Origin: an uncultured Lachnospiraceae bacterium | Lineage (GTDB): Bacteria; Bacillota; Clostridia; Lachnospirales; Lachnospiraceae | DNA: 30,395 bases | Assembly: GCA_946566415.1 (NCBI GenBank) | Contig: CAMNWW010000003.1 | Location: 1 to 30,395, forward strand | Direction of reading: 5' to 3' | Shown here: piece after piece, positions 23,540-30,395 of the stretch | Layout: each line of letters starts with the position of its first letter | Numbering within the stretch: the first letter of the stretch is position 1 | The notes under the pieces: generated by a model | The model's database searches: none | The model's input: the letters and a program-made list of their open reading frames with translations, nothing else | What the model was told of the DNA's origin: nothing | Position numbers and translations under genes: made by a program

Positions 23540-25225
23540 TTACAGAAACCTTTTTTTATCCAGCACAAAGATCAGCGCAAGCGCAAGATAACATATCATA
23601 ATCGTGATTACACCATACGCCAGTGATATTCCGATTTTAAATTCCTGCATATTGGTTATCATCGAAATGGAGATCGGACGGTTATATACCCCATACAAAA
23701 GCGCTGACATCGTGTATTCCCCTATTGTACGGATTAACACCAACACCCCTCCGGCCATAATTCCAGGAGCGATATTCGGTATAATCACGCGCAGAAACGT
23801 ATGCTTCATATCCGCACCCAGGCTTCGGGACGCATCTTCGAGGTTCCTGTTCAGACCGATGAGCGCGACCTCATTGGAACTAAGAAGAAGGGGGAGCGCA
23901 GTGATCGTGTAGGCGATAGGAACAATATAGAAGCCGCCTATCAAGGACTGGCCAAAAGCAAATACGCTCGCCTTATTGAACGAATTGATCAGATTAATAG
24001 CGACAACACTCGCCGGCATGATCCACGGGAGCATCAAAAGCAGCCTGAGCGCCCCATGAAACCGCCCCTTATACCTGACGATCAAGTAGGAACTGGGAAC
24101 TGTTATCAAAAGCCCGGCCGCTACTGCCATCATTGACATTCGCAGACTGTTCAGCAGAGGTTTGAGCACCCGAGGTTTCTGAAAAATAGTCAGATAGTTT
24201 TCCAGCGTGAAGTCATGCGGGAAAATATTCGTCATAATCGACCGGGTTTCCATAAACGAAAGGTATATGATCGCCAAAATCGGCAGTACTATCAGCAAAA
24301 TCTGAAACAGTATCACCATTCTGCAAAGAAATACGAACACACCATGTTTCCCCTTGACCGGTCTTATCTCCGTCGTCCGATCCGTAGGATTTACCTGATA
24401 ACGCCTGCTGTAATATTGGATCAGAAGCATAACGGTCAGGCTGATTATGAACAGAATAATCACCTGTACCGAAGCCACATCCATATGATTATTTGCCTTT
24501 GAGCGCACGATCTGCGTACTCAGCACTTTAAAACCGCCGCCGATTAGGTTTGGCGCAGAGTACGCGCTGATACCGGAAGCAAACGTCACAATGAGGGACG
24601 TCAGCACAGCCGGCGTGATTACCGGCCAAATAACGTCCTTGAATACCTGGAACCGGGAGGCCCCCAAACTCCTTGCCGCTTCTATCGTAGAGTAATCCAC
24701 ATACTTCAGCGCCACATACACATTAAGATAAAAATACACATACTGCGTATAAGTGATGACAAAAATGATTGCGCCAAACCCTTGAAATTCATAAGGGGCG
24801 CTCTTTAGATGAAGCAGGTACTCTATCCCTTTTGTGAAAATCCCGCTCTCCCCGTACAACTGAATAAAAGAGATGACCGTGATGACTCCGGGAATCATCA
24901 TCGGGCTGAGCAGCAGTATATGAATGATCTTCTTTCCCCTTCCAGAAAGGAATGTCATATACATCGCCAGCGCGATGCCGATGATCCCGCAGGTAACAGC
25001 GGAACAAACGCCCATCCATACTGTATTGGATATCACCCGGAGCTGGTTCGGATTAGATAAATAGCTATGAAACGCCGCGAAACTGTATCCCTCCCCTGTC
25101 CGGAACGCCTGCGCCAGCGTATGGAAAAACGGCATAATAATATATCCTGTAAGCAAGAACAAAAGAACCGCGTACCAAAGGTATCGAACAGTGTATTTTT
25201 TCTGTCTTTTTATTATATCTCTCAC
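23540..25225 (-). CDS. ABC importer permease, two fused BPD domains (FbpB-like)
   Basis: This 561-aa inner-membrane protein has about twelve helices in two tandem permease halves. Each half has an ATPase-coupling EAA loop: E-A-A-R-S-L-G-A-S-R-F-Q-V-F near residue 180 and E-D-A-S-R-S-L-G-A-D-M-K-H-T near 470. Fused permeases of this size are typical of ferric-iron (FbpB), thiamine (ThiP) and some phosphonate importers. The GTG 25225 start has AGGAG seven bases upstream and lies 2 nt after the ATPase stop, so it is coupled. The substrate is not decided by sequence. Confidence 0.93.
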   Translation of the reverse strand: MRDIIKRQKKYTVRYLWYAVLLFLLTGYIIMPFFHTLAQAFRTGEGYSFAAFHSYLSNPNQLRVISNTVWMGVCSAVTCGIIGIALAMYMTFLSGRGKKIIHILLLSPMMIPGVITVISFIQLYGESGIFTKGIEYLLHLKSAPYEFQGFGAIIFVITYTQYVYFYLNVYVALKYVDYSTIEAARSLGASRFQVFKDVIWPVITPAVLTSLIVTFASGISAYSAPNLIGGGFKVLSTQIVRSKANNHMDVASVQVIILFIISLTVMLLIQYYSRRYQVNPTDRTTEIRPVKGKHGVFVFLCRMVILFQILLIVLPILAIIYLSFMETRSIMTNIFPHDFTLENYLTIFQKPRVLKPLLNSLRMSMMAVAAGLLITVPSSYLIVRYKGRFHGALRLLLMLPWIMPASVVAINLINSFNKASVFAFGQSLIGGFYIVPIAYTITALPLLLSSNEVALIGLNRNLEDASRSLGADMKHTFLRVIIPNIAPGIMAGGVLVLIRTIGEYTMSALLYGVYNRPISISMITNMQEFKIGISLAYGVITIMICYLALALIFVLDKKRFL

Positions 25226-25227
25226 CC

Positions 25228-26250
25228 TTATGCTCCTTCTTCCTGACTCCGCTTTCTTTCTTTTTCAGGTATTTTACAGGTCAAATACGCCGTATCCCCT
25301 ATGGTCCATCCGGTATGGCCGCCTCCGCGGTTTATCTCAATGACACTGTATTCGTATTCCCCGTCCGATACTTCATATTCAAAATATACCCCTAAAAATT
25401 TCATATTTTCAATTTTTACCCGGACTCCATCCGCAGCGTCCCGGCAGAGCTTCATCTGTTCCGGGCGCATAAAAACATAGGGAACATCCTCCTTTTCTGC
25501 AATTCCAAATTTGCCGTATACCGCTTTTTCTATACGGTTGGACGCTCCCACAAAATTTGCCACAAACTCCTGATTCGGGTTGTCGTATATTTCTTTCGGC
25601 GCCCCCGTCTGGAGAACATTCCCGTTTTTCATCACTGCAATGCGATCGGATATTGAGAGCGCTTCCTGTTGATCATGGGTAATAAACAATGTGGTAATTC
25701 CCACTTTTCTCTGAATCGTGCGGATTTCCTCCCGCATTTTCACACGAAGCGCAACATCCAGATTCGACATAGGTTCATCCAGAAGGAGCATCTGCGGTTC
25801 AATGACAAGCGCCCTTGCAATCGCGACCCGCTGCTGTTGTCCGCCGGAAAGCTCCGTTATCTTCCGGCCTCTCAAATCTGACAGTCCCGAAAGTTCCATA
25901 TAGTAACTGCACTTTTCTTCTATCTCATGCTTTGGGTATTTCCGTATCTTAAGACCGTAAGCAATATTTTCCTTGACAGTCATGTTCGGAAACAATGCAT
26001 AGTTTTGAAACACCAGGCCCATGTTACGTTTTTCCGGCTCCAGCTCCGTAATATCAGTATCTCCGGCAAAAATTCTGCCCTCCGACGGGCGGATCAGTCC
26101 CGCCAAAACACGCAGCAACGTCGTTTTCCCGCAGCCGGAAGGTCCCAGCAGGGTGAAAAACTCACCGCTATGGATCGTCAGATTAATATCCGCCAGAACC
26201 TTCTCCGTCTCATAAGCATGGCTTACATCCTTTATGATTATATCGCTCAT
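25228..26250 (-). CDS. ABC importer ATP-binding protein (FbpC/PotA-like)
   Basis: The 340-aa ATPase powers uptake through the fused permease. Walker A is GPSGCGKT (36-43), the Q-loop V-F-Q-N-Y-A-L-F-P, signature L-S-G-G-Q-Q-Q-R, Walker B L-L-L-D-E-P-M-S-N-L-D, and switch His in F-I-T-H-D-Q-Q-E-A. Residues from about 245 form a TOBE-type regulatory domain. It begins 5 nt after the binding-protein stop with a weak ribosome site, so translation is probably coupled. Confidence 0.95.
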   Translation of the reverse strand: MSDIIIKDVSHAYETEKVLADINLTIHSGEFFTLLGPSGCGKTTLLRVLAGLIRPSEGRIFAGDTDITELEPEKRNMGLVFQNYALFPNMTVKENIAYGLKIRKYPKHEIEEKCSYYMELSGLSDLRGRKITELSGGQQQRVAIARALVIEPQMLLLDEPMSNLDVALRVKMREEIRTIQRKVGITTLFITHDQQEALSISDRIAVMKNGNVLQTGAPKEIYDNPNQEFVANFVGASNRIEKAVYGKFGIAEKEDVPYVFMRPEQMKLCRDAADGVRVKIENMKFLGVYFEYEVSDGEYEYSVIEINRGGGHTGWTIGDTAYLTCKIPEKERKRSQEEGA

Positions 26251-26255
26251 CTCTG

Positions 26256-27359
26256 TTATTTATCTGAAGCCACGGCTTTCGCTCCGTCGATAAAGTCTGT
26301 CTCCCATTTTTCAAGCCATGTCAGTTGATTCTGGCTGATCGCGTTCCAATCCAGGTCCATTGCCGGATAGCTTGTCTTCATCCATTCCGGACAATCCGGA
26401 AGCGCAGAACCAAGTACCGGGATACGGTTGAAATCGTTTGCGACCATAGCCTGCGTCTTTGCGCTTCCCGCAAACTCAAGGAATGCCGCCGCCGCATTTG
26501 GGTGGGGCGCCTTGTTCAGCGCTGCGATACAGTCCGTCAGCGTGATCGCGCCGCTTGCCGCGTCGACGATCTCGAATGGCATTCCGTTTTCATCACGGTT
26601 TGTAATAATATCATTCATTACTGCAATCGAAATGGAAGCTTCTCCTTTGCCGATCGCTTCATACATCATACTTCCGCTATTATAGTAATTCTTTGTATTT
26701 GCATCTAACTTCGTGAGGAAATCCCACGCCGCGTCTTCGCTCTCTTTTTCGGAAATGCTGTAAATCAAAGCCGTGATCACCGAACGCATGGAAGATGAAA
26801 GCGAATCACGTGTGACGATCTGATCTTTATACTTCTCGTCAGCGAGATCACTCCAGTCTGTCGGAGCGTCTCCCGCTGATAAGACGTCTGAATTGTAGAA
26901 CATCAGTACCGGAGTTTTGATGGTTCCATACCAATATCCGTCTGCATCTTTGAACGCATCGTCCACTTCTCCTGCCCAGGATGGTGCGGTCACAGCAAAG
27001 CATCCCTCAGACTGCAGCTGCATATAAGTCGCCGCATCCCCACCAAACATAATGTCAGCCTGCGGGTTCTCTTTCTCACTTCTCACACGGTCCGCCAGCT
27101 CGCCCTTTAAATTAATGAATTCTACCTCAACGCCAGTCTCTTCCGTGAACGCATCGCCGACTTCTTCCAGCAATTCCTCCGCATGAGTCGAATAAATGAC
27201 CACTGTATCCTCTAACTCAGCCTTCTCTTCCTTCTGCTCCTCCTGAGTCTCGCTGCCGCCATTATCGTTGGCTTCCTCTTTTCTCTCATTGCCTCCGCAT
27301 GCTGCCAATGACAAAATCATTACGCCTGCCAACACAATGGATAACATCTTCTTTTTCAT
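26256..27359 (-). CDS. ABC importer substrate-binding lipoprotein (FbpA-like)
   Basis: This 367-aa extracellular lipoprotein starts MKKKMLSIVLAGVM and has the lipobox L-A-A-C with Cys21, then an acidic linker. The mature part follows cluster D binding proteins: V-V-I-Y-S-T-H-A-E-E, then A-F-T-E-E-T-G-V-E-V-E, A-D-I-M-F-G-G-D-A, and T-K-N-Y-Y-N-S-G. This pattern belongs to the ferric-iron/2-aminoethylphosphonate group, and the pair of Tyr residues hints at iron without proving it. AGGAGG lies six bases before ATG 27359. It is the first gene of the operon with a consensus promoter. Confidence 0.92.
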   Translation of the reverse strand: MKKKMLSIVLAGVMILSLAACGGNERKEEANDNGGSETQEEQKEEKAELEDTVVIYSTHAEELLEEVGDAFTEETGVEVEFINLKGELADRVRSEKENPQADIMFGGDAATYMQLQSEGCFAVTAPSWAGEVDDAFKDADGYWYGTIKTPVLMFYNSDVLSAGDAPTDWSDLADEKYKDQIVTRDSLSSSMRSVITALIYSISEKESEDAAWDFLTKLDANTKNYYNSGSMMYEAIGKGEASISIAVMNDIITNRDENGMPFEIVDAASGAITLTDCIAALNKAPHPNAAAAFLEFAGSAKTQAMVANDFNRIPVLGSALPDCPEWMKTSYPAMDLDWNAISQNQLTWLEKWETDFIDGAKAVASDK

Positions 27360-27405
27360 AAACTGCCTCCTTGTGAATCTTATGAATTGATTTAATATCG
27401 TGGTA

Positions 27406-27434
27406 AGCATATAGCAAAATATAAATACTGTCAA
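27406..27434 (-). promoter_or_regulatory. Sigma-A promoter of the ABC importer operon
   Basis: TTGACA, 17 nt, TATGCT on the minus strand, about 40 nt upstream of the lipoprotein start. Flanking sequence up to 27510 is very A/T-rich with no gene; no Fur-like palindrome was clear. Confidence 0.8.
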
Positions 27435-27513
27435 CGCTCCCCCTCATTTTTTATATTGGTATTTTTTATATATAACACTTTATATTTATATCTTCTATAT
27501 TTCTATATTTCGA

Positions 27514-27542
27514 CTTACATTTCCAGATAAATGTGGTATAAT
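27514..27542 (+). promoter_or_regulatory. Sigma-A promoter of the DUF2786 transcript
   Basis: CTTACA, 17 nt, TATAAT on the plus strand; start of transcription near 27549, just before the first strand of the multi-arm leader structure. Confidence 0.75.
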
Positions 27543-27559
27543 GTCCACGATAGCAATGA

Positions 27560-27681
27560 GCCGTGCGAAAAAAGCAAAGTGAATTTTCGTCATGCTTGCA
27601 TGTAAGAAAATGCAGCTTTGTCTTTTTTCATAGGGCGAATGCCCGTGAATGAGGAAGCCTTTCGCTTCCGAATGCCACGGC
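27560..27681 (+). ncRNA. Candidate structured leader RNA, multi-arm junction
   Basis: GCCGTG (27560-27565) pairs perfectly with CACGGC (27676-27681) and closes three arms. Arm 1 (27567-27629) has an outer stem GAAAAAAGCAAAG/CTTTGTCTTTTTTC, then ATTTTC/GAAAAT, then CATG-CTTG-CATG. Arm 2 is GGGC-GAAT-GCCC (27633-27644). Arm 3 is GGAAGC-CTTTC-GCTTCC (27653-27669). GAATG recurs three times: in the arm 2 loop, between arms 2 and 3, and after arm 3. All strands are read after the TATAAT promoter, and the DUF2786 start lies 55 nt downstream. No known riboswitch or ncRNA class was recognised. It may be a regulatory leader, a stand-alone small RNA, or a dispersed repeat. Confidence 0.6.
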
Positions 27682-27735
27682 GGATATGGCCATAAACCGT
27701 CATACTTAAGTAAGATATTAAAGGGGAGAATTGCT

Positions 27736-28311
27736 GTGGATGACAACAAATTAGAAGCCAAACTGCTGAAGATAAAAGCTCTTGCAGAACGCGGGGAAGG
27801 CGGAGAACGAGAATCCGCCATCCAACTTTATCAGAAATTATTAAAAAAATACGACATCGATGAGCAGTCACTTCTCAAGGAGAAGCTAAATAAACACTGG
27901 TTTACATATAAGAACGATATTGAAGAAAATCTTCTTGTCCAGATTTTTTATATGGTGACAGGTGACTCTGAATATTTCCGCAGAAAAAGCCGCACCCGCG
28001 GGAAACAATGCGGATGCGTCTGTACAGATTTTGAAAAAACCGAGATACGTTTTTATTATGAATTTTATAAGGACGCTTTTAATCAGGAATTGGAAGCTTT
28101 TCTCATGGCCTTCAAGCTTAAAAACCATCTGTTTCCTGATGAGAGCGCCCGCTGCTATGTACCCATTGAAGAAGAGACGGAAGATACGGAAATTTCCGAT
28201 ATCCTCCTTAAAGCACAGAAGTTAGCGGAGGATATAGACAAATCTATCCCTGTCCACATGCTCGAAACAAGTGTACAAGCTCCCGAGGGCGCCACGGCAG
28301 AAGAATGCTGA
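27736..28311 (+). CDS. DUF2786 domain protein
   Basis: The product is 191 aa with GTG start at 27736 (AGGGGAG seven bases upstream). Residues 1-42 match DUF2786: K-L-L-K-I-K-A-L-A-E-R-G-x-G-G-E-R-E-S-A, then L-L-K-K-Y-D-I, a small helical module often found in phage and plasmid proteins. The rest (W-F-T-Y-K-N then C-G-C-V-C-T-D and F-Y-Y-E-F-Y-K-D-A-F) fits the second domain that commonly follows it. The function is unknown. An in-frame extension to 27649 is rejected because it crosses the structured leader. It is convergent with ogt, 25 nt apart. Confidence 0.85.
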   Translation: MDDNKLEAKLLKIKALAERGEGGERESAIQLYQKLLKKYDIDEQSLLKEKLNKHWFTYKNDIEENLLVQIFYMVTGDSEYFRRKSRTRGKQCGCVCTDFEKTEIRFYYEFYKDAFNQELEAFLMAFKLKNHLFPDESARCYVPIEEETEDTEISDILLKAQKLAEDIDKSIPVHMLETSVQAPEGATAEEC

Positions 28312-28336
28312 ACCATGTAAGTTGGATAGGTATCCT

Positions 28337-28855
28337 TTACAACAATTTACATACTCCGGCAAAAATACCTTCCTGTTCCAGTTTGAGAAGGTATTTTTTC
28401 ACCTCCAGCCCTCCGGCATATCCGGTCAGCCCTCCGTCCGATGCGACTACCCGGTGACAGGGGATCAAGATAGAAATCGGATTGTGCCCTACCGCGCCTC
28501 CGATTGCCTGCGCGCAGGCTTTTTTACCGGTATTTTCTGTTATTCTGTGTGCAAGGCATCCATAGGTCGTCGTCTGTCCGTAAGGAATATCCATCAGCAT
28601 ATCCCATACTTTCTGCCGAAACATGCTTCCTGCCGGACCTAGCGGCGGCATATTTTTCGGTTCTTTTCCAGAAAAATATATGTCCAGCCAGGACATTAAT
28701 TCTTCAAATATCGGGAGCTGCTTTTTTTCAGCTCCCGCAATCTTTTCATCATTCCGATATTTCTGCCCTGCAAACCATAACCCGACGATTCTTTCCCCAT
28801 CACTGACAGCGTCCATTTTCCCTACCGGCGTTATGATCTCACATCTATAGTCCAT
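28337..28855 (-). CDS. ogt: Methylated-DNA--protein-cysteine methyltransferase
   Basis: This 172-aa suicide repair protein moves methyl groups from O6-methylguanine to its own cysteine. The acceptor motif is I-P-C-H-R-V-V with Cys133; the helix-turn-helix before it has the T-T-T-Y-G and A-V-G-x-N-P segments. There is a short N-domain and no Ada-like extension. The start, ATG 28855, lies 3 nt after the stop of the upstream PfkB kinase, so it is translated by coupling within the same operon. Confidence 0.95.
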   Translation of the reverse strand: MDYRCEIITPVGKMDAVSDGERIVGLWFAGQKYRNDEKIAGAEKKQLPIFEELMSWLDIYFSGKEPKNMPPLGPAGSMFRQKVWDMLMDIPYGQTTTYGCLAHRITENTGKKACAQAIGGAVGHNPISILIPCHRVVASDGGLTGYAGGLEVKKYLLKLEQEGIFAGVCKLL

Positions 28856-28858
28856 ATA

Positions 28859-29815
28859 TCAACGCGCCTCAATCAAAGCCTGAATTTCTTCCCTGTCCGG
28901 CATAACCTTCAAAGCGCCTTTCCTTGTCGTAATGATTGATGCCCCCGCGTTCGCAAAGGTGAGAAGTTCTCTCAGATTCTCCTCCGTCAGATCTTCAATT
29001 CCATGATCCAATACATAATTCAGCGCACACCCTTCAAATGTGTCGCCTGCACCTGTCGTCTCAATCGTATTCTCTTGGAGGAATGGTTTCACCTCCACGA
29101 TCATGTCTTTATAATATGCCCGGCTTCCTTCCTTGCCCAGAGTCACGAAAATCAAAGGAATCTTATATTTTTCTCTGAGCATAGCCACTCCCCTTGTATA
29201 GTCCTCAGTGCCTGTCATAAATTCCATCTCATTATCCGAAATCTTGAGAATATCGCATTTTGACAGACCATACTCTATCTCGCGCCTTGCATCTTCCAAA
29301 GAGTCCCAAAGCATCTCCCTGAGGTTCGGGTCAAAAGAAATCAGAAGCCCATTTTCTTCCGCCACGTCAATCGCATAGCGTGTTGCTTCACGCACTTCTT
29401 CATGCGTGGAAGACAATGTGCCGAAATGGAAAATCCTTCCGCCTTTGATGACTTCATCCATGACCTCATCCTTCCTGAGCATCATGTCCGCGCCCGGATT
29501 CCGGTAAAAACTGAACTGCCGGTCCCCGTCGGGCAGTGTATGTACAAACGCCAGGGTTGTATGGACCTTCTCATCAACAATAAGATTCGTGACATCGGTG
29601 CCGCTCCCTTTTACTGCTTCAGTAAGCATCCGCCCAAAAGAATCATCTCCCACCTTGCCGATAAAAGCCGTCTTCTTCCCCAGCTTATTGAGCATGGCGA
29701 GGACATTACACGGCGCCCCGCCGGGATTCGCCTCCAGCAAGGGATTCCCTTGAGCGCTTTTGCCATTTTCTGTAAAATCAATCAGCAACTCTCCTAACGC
29801 TACTACATCACACAC
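28859..29815 (-). CDS. PfkB family carbohydrate kinase, fructokinase-like
   Basis: This 318-aa cytosolic ribokinase-fold enzyme has the first signature P-G-G-A-P-C-N-V-L-A (31-40) and the second, T-T-G-A-G-D-T-F-E-G, with the catalytic Asp. Among family members, E-L-L-I-D-F near the start and N-P-G-A-D with F-D-P-N-L-R in the middle are most like fructokinases; ribokinase or deoxygluconate kinase would be alternatives. The start is GTG 29815 with AGGAGG ten bases upstream. A good promoter precedes it, and ogt is cotranscribed. Confidence 0.9.
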   Translation of the reverse strand: MCDVVALGELLIDFTENGKSAQGNPLLEANPGGAPCNVLAMLNKLGKKTAFIGKVGDDSFGRMLTEAVKGSGTDVTNLIVDEKVHTTLAFVHTLPDGDRQFSFYRNPGADMMLRKDEVMDEVIKGGRIFHFGTLSSTHEEVREATRYAIDVAEENGLLISFDPNLREMLWDSLEDARREIEYGLSKCDILKISDNEMEFMTGTEDYTRGVAMLREKYKIPLIFVTLGKEGSRAYYKDMIVEVKPFLQENTIETTGAGDTFEGCALNYVLDHGIEDLTEENLRELLTFANAGASIITTRKGALKVMPDREEIQALIEAR

Positions 29816-29866
29816 TCTTATACCGCCTCCTTATCAATGAAATTTATCAAGAATACTTTTATGAAC

Positions 29867-29895
29867 AGTATACCATAAACCCGAGAAGATGTCCC
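29867..29895 (-). promoter_or_regulatory. Sigma-A promoter of the PfkB kinase-ogt operon
   Basis: GGGACA, 17 nt, TATACT on the minus strand, with start of transcription near 29860. An 11-nt direct repeat, AGCATAGAAAC on the minus strand, occurs twice just upstream, at about 29912-29922 and 29949-29959. Confidence 0.65.
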
Positions 29896-29952
29896 GTAAA
29901 AAATACACCCTGGTTTCTATGCTTCATACTGAATTTTTACTATGGCTTGTTT

Positions 29953-30395
29953 CTATGCTAACCTTTCTCGTATCATACGGATCTCTTCTTTATGACCCGC
30001 ATCGTCAAACGGTGTTTCCAGATAAAAGGGAAGGTTCTTAAGAGCCGGGTGTGAAACGATCTTTAGAAGCGCGTCCAGCCCGATTTCCCCTTCTCCGACT
30101 GCAGCGTGCCGATCCTTACGGGAGGCAAAAGGCATCATGCTGTCGTTAAGATGTATGGCCCGAAGAAGTCCCAGCCCCAGCGCTTTGTCAAACTCCTCCA
30201 GCACACGCTCAAGATTTCCTGTAATATCGTATCCTGCGGAAAACACATGACAGGTGTCAAGGCATACGCCGATCCGCTCCGGGAAATTTACGCCCTCCCG
30301 AATTGCCCTCAGTTGCTCGAAACGGTACCCGATCTCCGTCCCTTTTCCGCTCATCGTTTCCAGAAGCACAGTTATCCTTTCTTTTCCGGTTATCG
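29953..30395 (-). CDS. nfo: Endonuclease IV, 5' end cut by window edge
   Basis: The frame is open to the right edge; 147 codons of the C-terminal half are present. This AP endonuclease cuts abasic sites using three zinc ions. Ligand motifs visible are L-L-E-T-M-S-G-K-G-T-E-I-G, L-D-T-C-H-V-F-S-A-G-Y-D, I-H-L-N-D-S, D-R-H-A-A-V-G-E-G-E-I-G and L-E-T-P near the end. The usual length is about 280 aa, so roughly half is outside. The GTG at 30369 is internal, not the start. Confidence 0.96.
   Translation of the reverse strand, partial: ITGKERITVLLETMSGKGTEIGYRFEQLRAIREGVNFPERIGVCLDTCHVFSAGYDITGNLERVLEEFDKALGLGLLRAIHLNDSMMPFASRKDRHAAVGEGEIGLDALLKIVSHPALKNLPFYLETPFDDAGHKEEIRMIRERLA

Noticed and set aside
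28317..28343. GTAA-GGATA / TATCC-TTAC hairpin between DUF2786 and ogt
   Set aside because: The stem is short and interrupted, no T-run follows on either strand, and it overlaps the ogt stop.
1..30395. tRNA genes, CRISPR arrays, transposases, phage genes
   Set aside because: A scan by eye on both strands found no tRNA-like T-arm context, no spaced direct repeats and no recombinase or structural phage proteins.

Overview
The window looks like chromosomal DNA of a spore-forming, anaerobic Firmicute, most likely a member of the Lachnospiraceae (class Clostridia). This rests on a yabP-yabQ-divIC-spoIIE-tilS-hpt-ftsH cluster, a CotS spore-coat gene, a short archaeal-type ProS, a C-terminally zinc-binding DUF6128-like protein typical of the family, strong AGGAGG ribosome sites, and consensus sigma-A and sigma-E promoters. 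Most genes are on the minus strand; only rluA, nagB and a DUF2786 gene run forward. Calls are made by eye from sequence and recalled family motifs; no database search was possible.

Layout. Bases 1-855 hold a C-terminally cut DUF6128-like protein with seven 12-residue Glu/Pro-rich repeats. Bases 948-2308 are an A/T-rich accessory patch: an unknown 173-aa gene, a 32-aa micro-ORF, a DUF433 antitoxin and a DUF5615 PIN-like toxin split by an in-frame amber codon. Bases 2348-6635 hold dgt, an HTH protein and a GH13 amylase-type enzyme. Bases 6687-13806 form the conserved division/sporulation cluster, read hup, rqcP, yabP, yabQ, divIC, spoIIE, tilS, hpt, ftsH. It has terminators after hup and before spoIIE, a clear sigma-E promoter before yabP, and a SpoIIE that lacks its membrane domain. 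Next come a phosphohexomutase, cotS, a 213-bp palindromic MITE-like element, and an operon proS-cca-dcd whose last gene is A/T-rich and looks acquired.

Bases 20548-21715 hold a Ca2+/Na+-antiporter-family gene preceded by a full promoter, a yybP-ykoY (Mn2+) riboswitch and an overlapping intrinsic terminator, which suggests the exporter handles Mn2+. Divergent from it are rluA and nagB. Bases 23249-27434 hold a 53-aa orphan ORF and a three-gene ABC importer (lipoprotein, ATPase, fused double permease; ferric-iron/thiamine/phosphonate-like class). A consensus promoter then drives a roughly 190-nt leader that folds into a closed multi-arm junction ahead of a DUF2786 gene. The window ends with ogt, a PfkB sugar kinase and the 3' part of nfo (endonuclease IV).

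The most promising non-routine signals are the multi-branched leader at 27560-27681, the 16863-17075 palindrome beside the A/T-rich dcd, the Mn2+ riboswitch on a CaCA antiporter, the amber-split toxin locus, and the membrane-free SpoIIE. No tRNA, rRNA, CRISPR array, transposase or prophage gene was seen.
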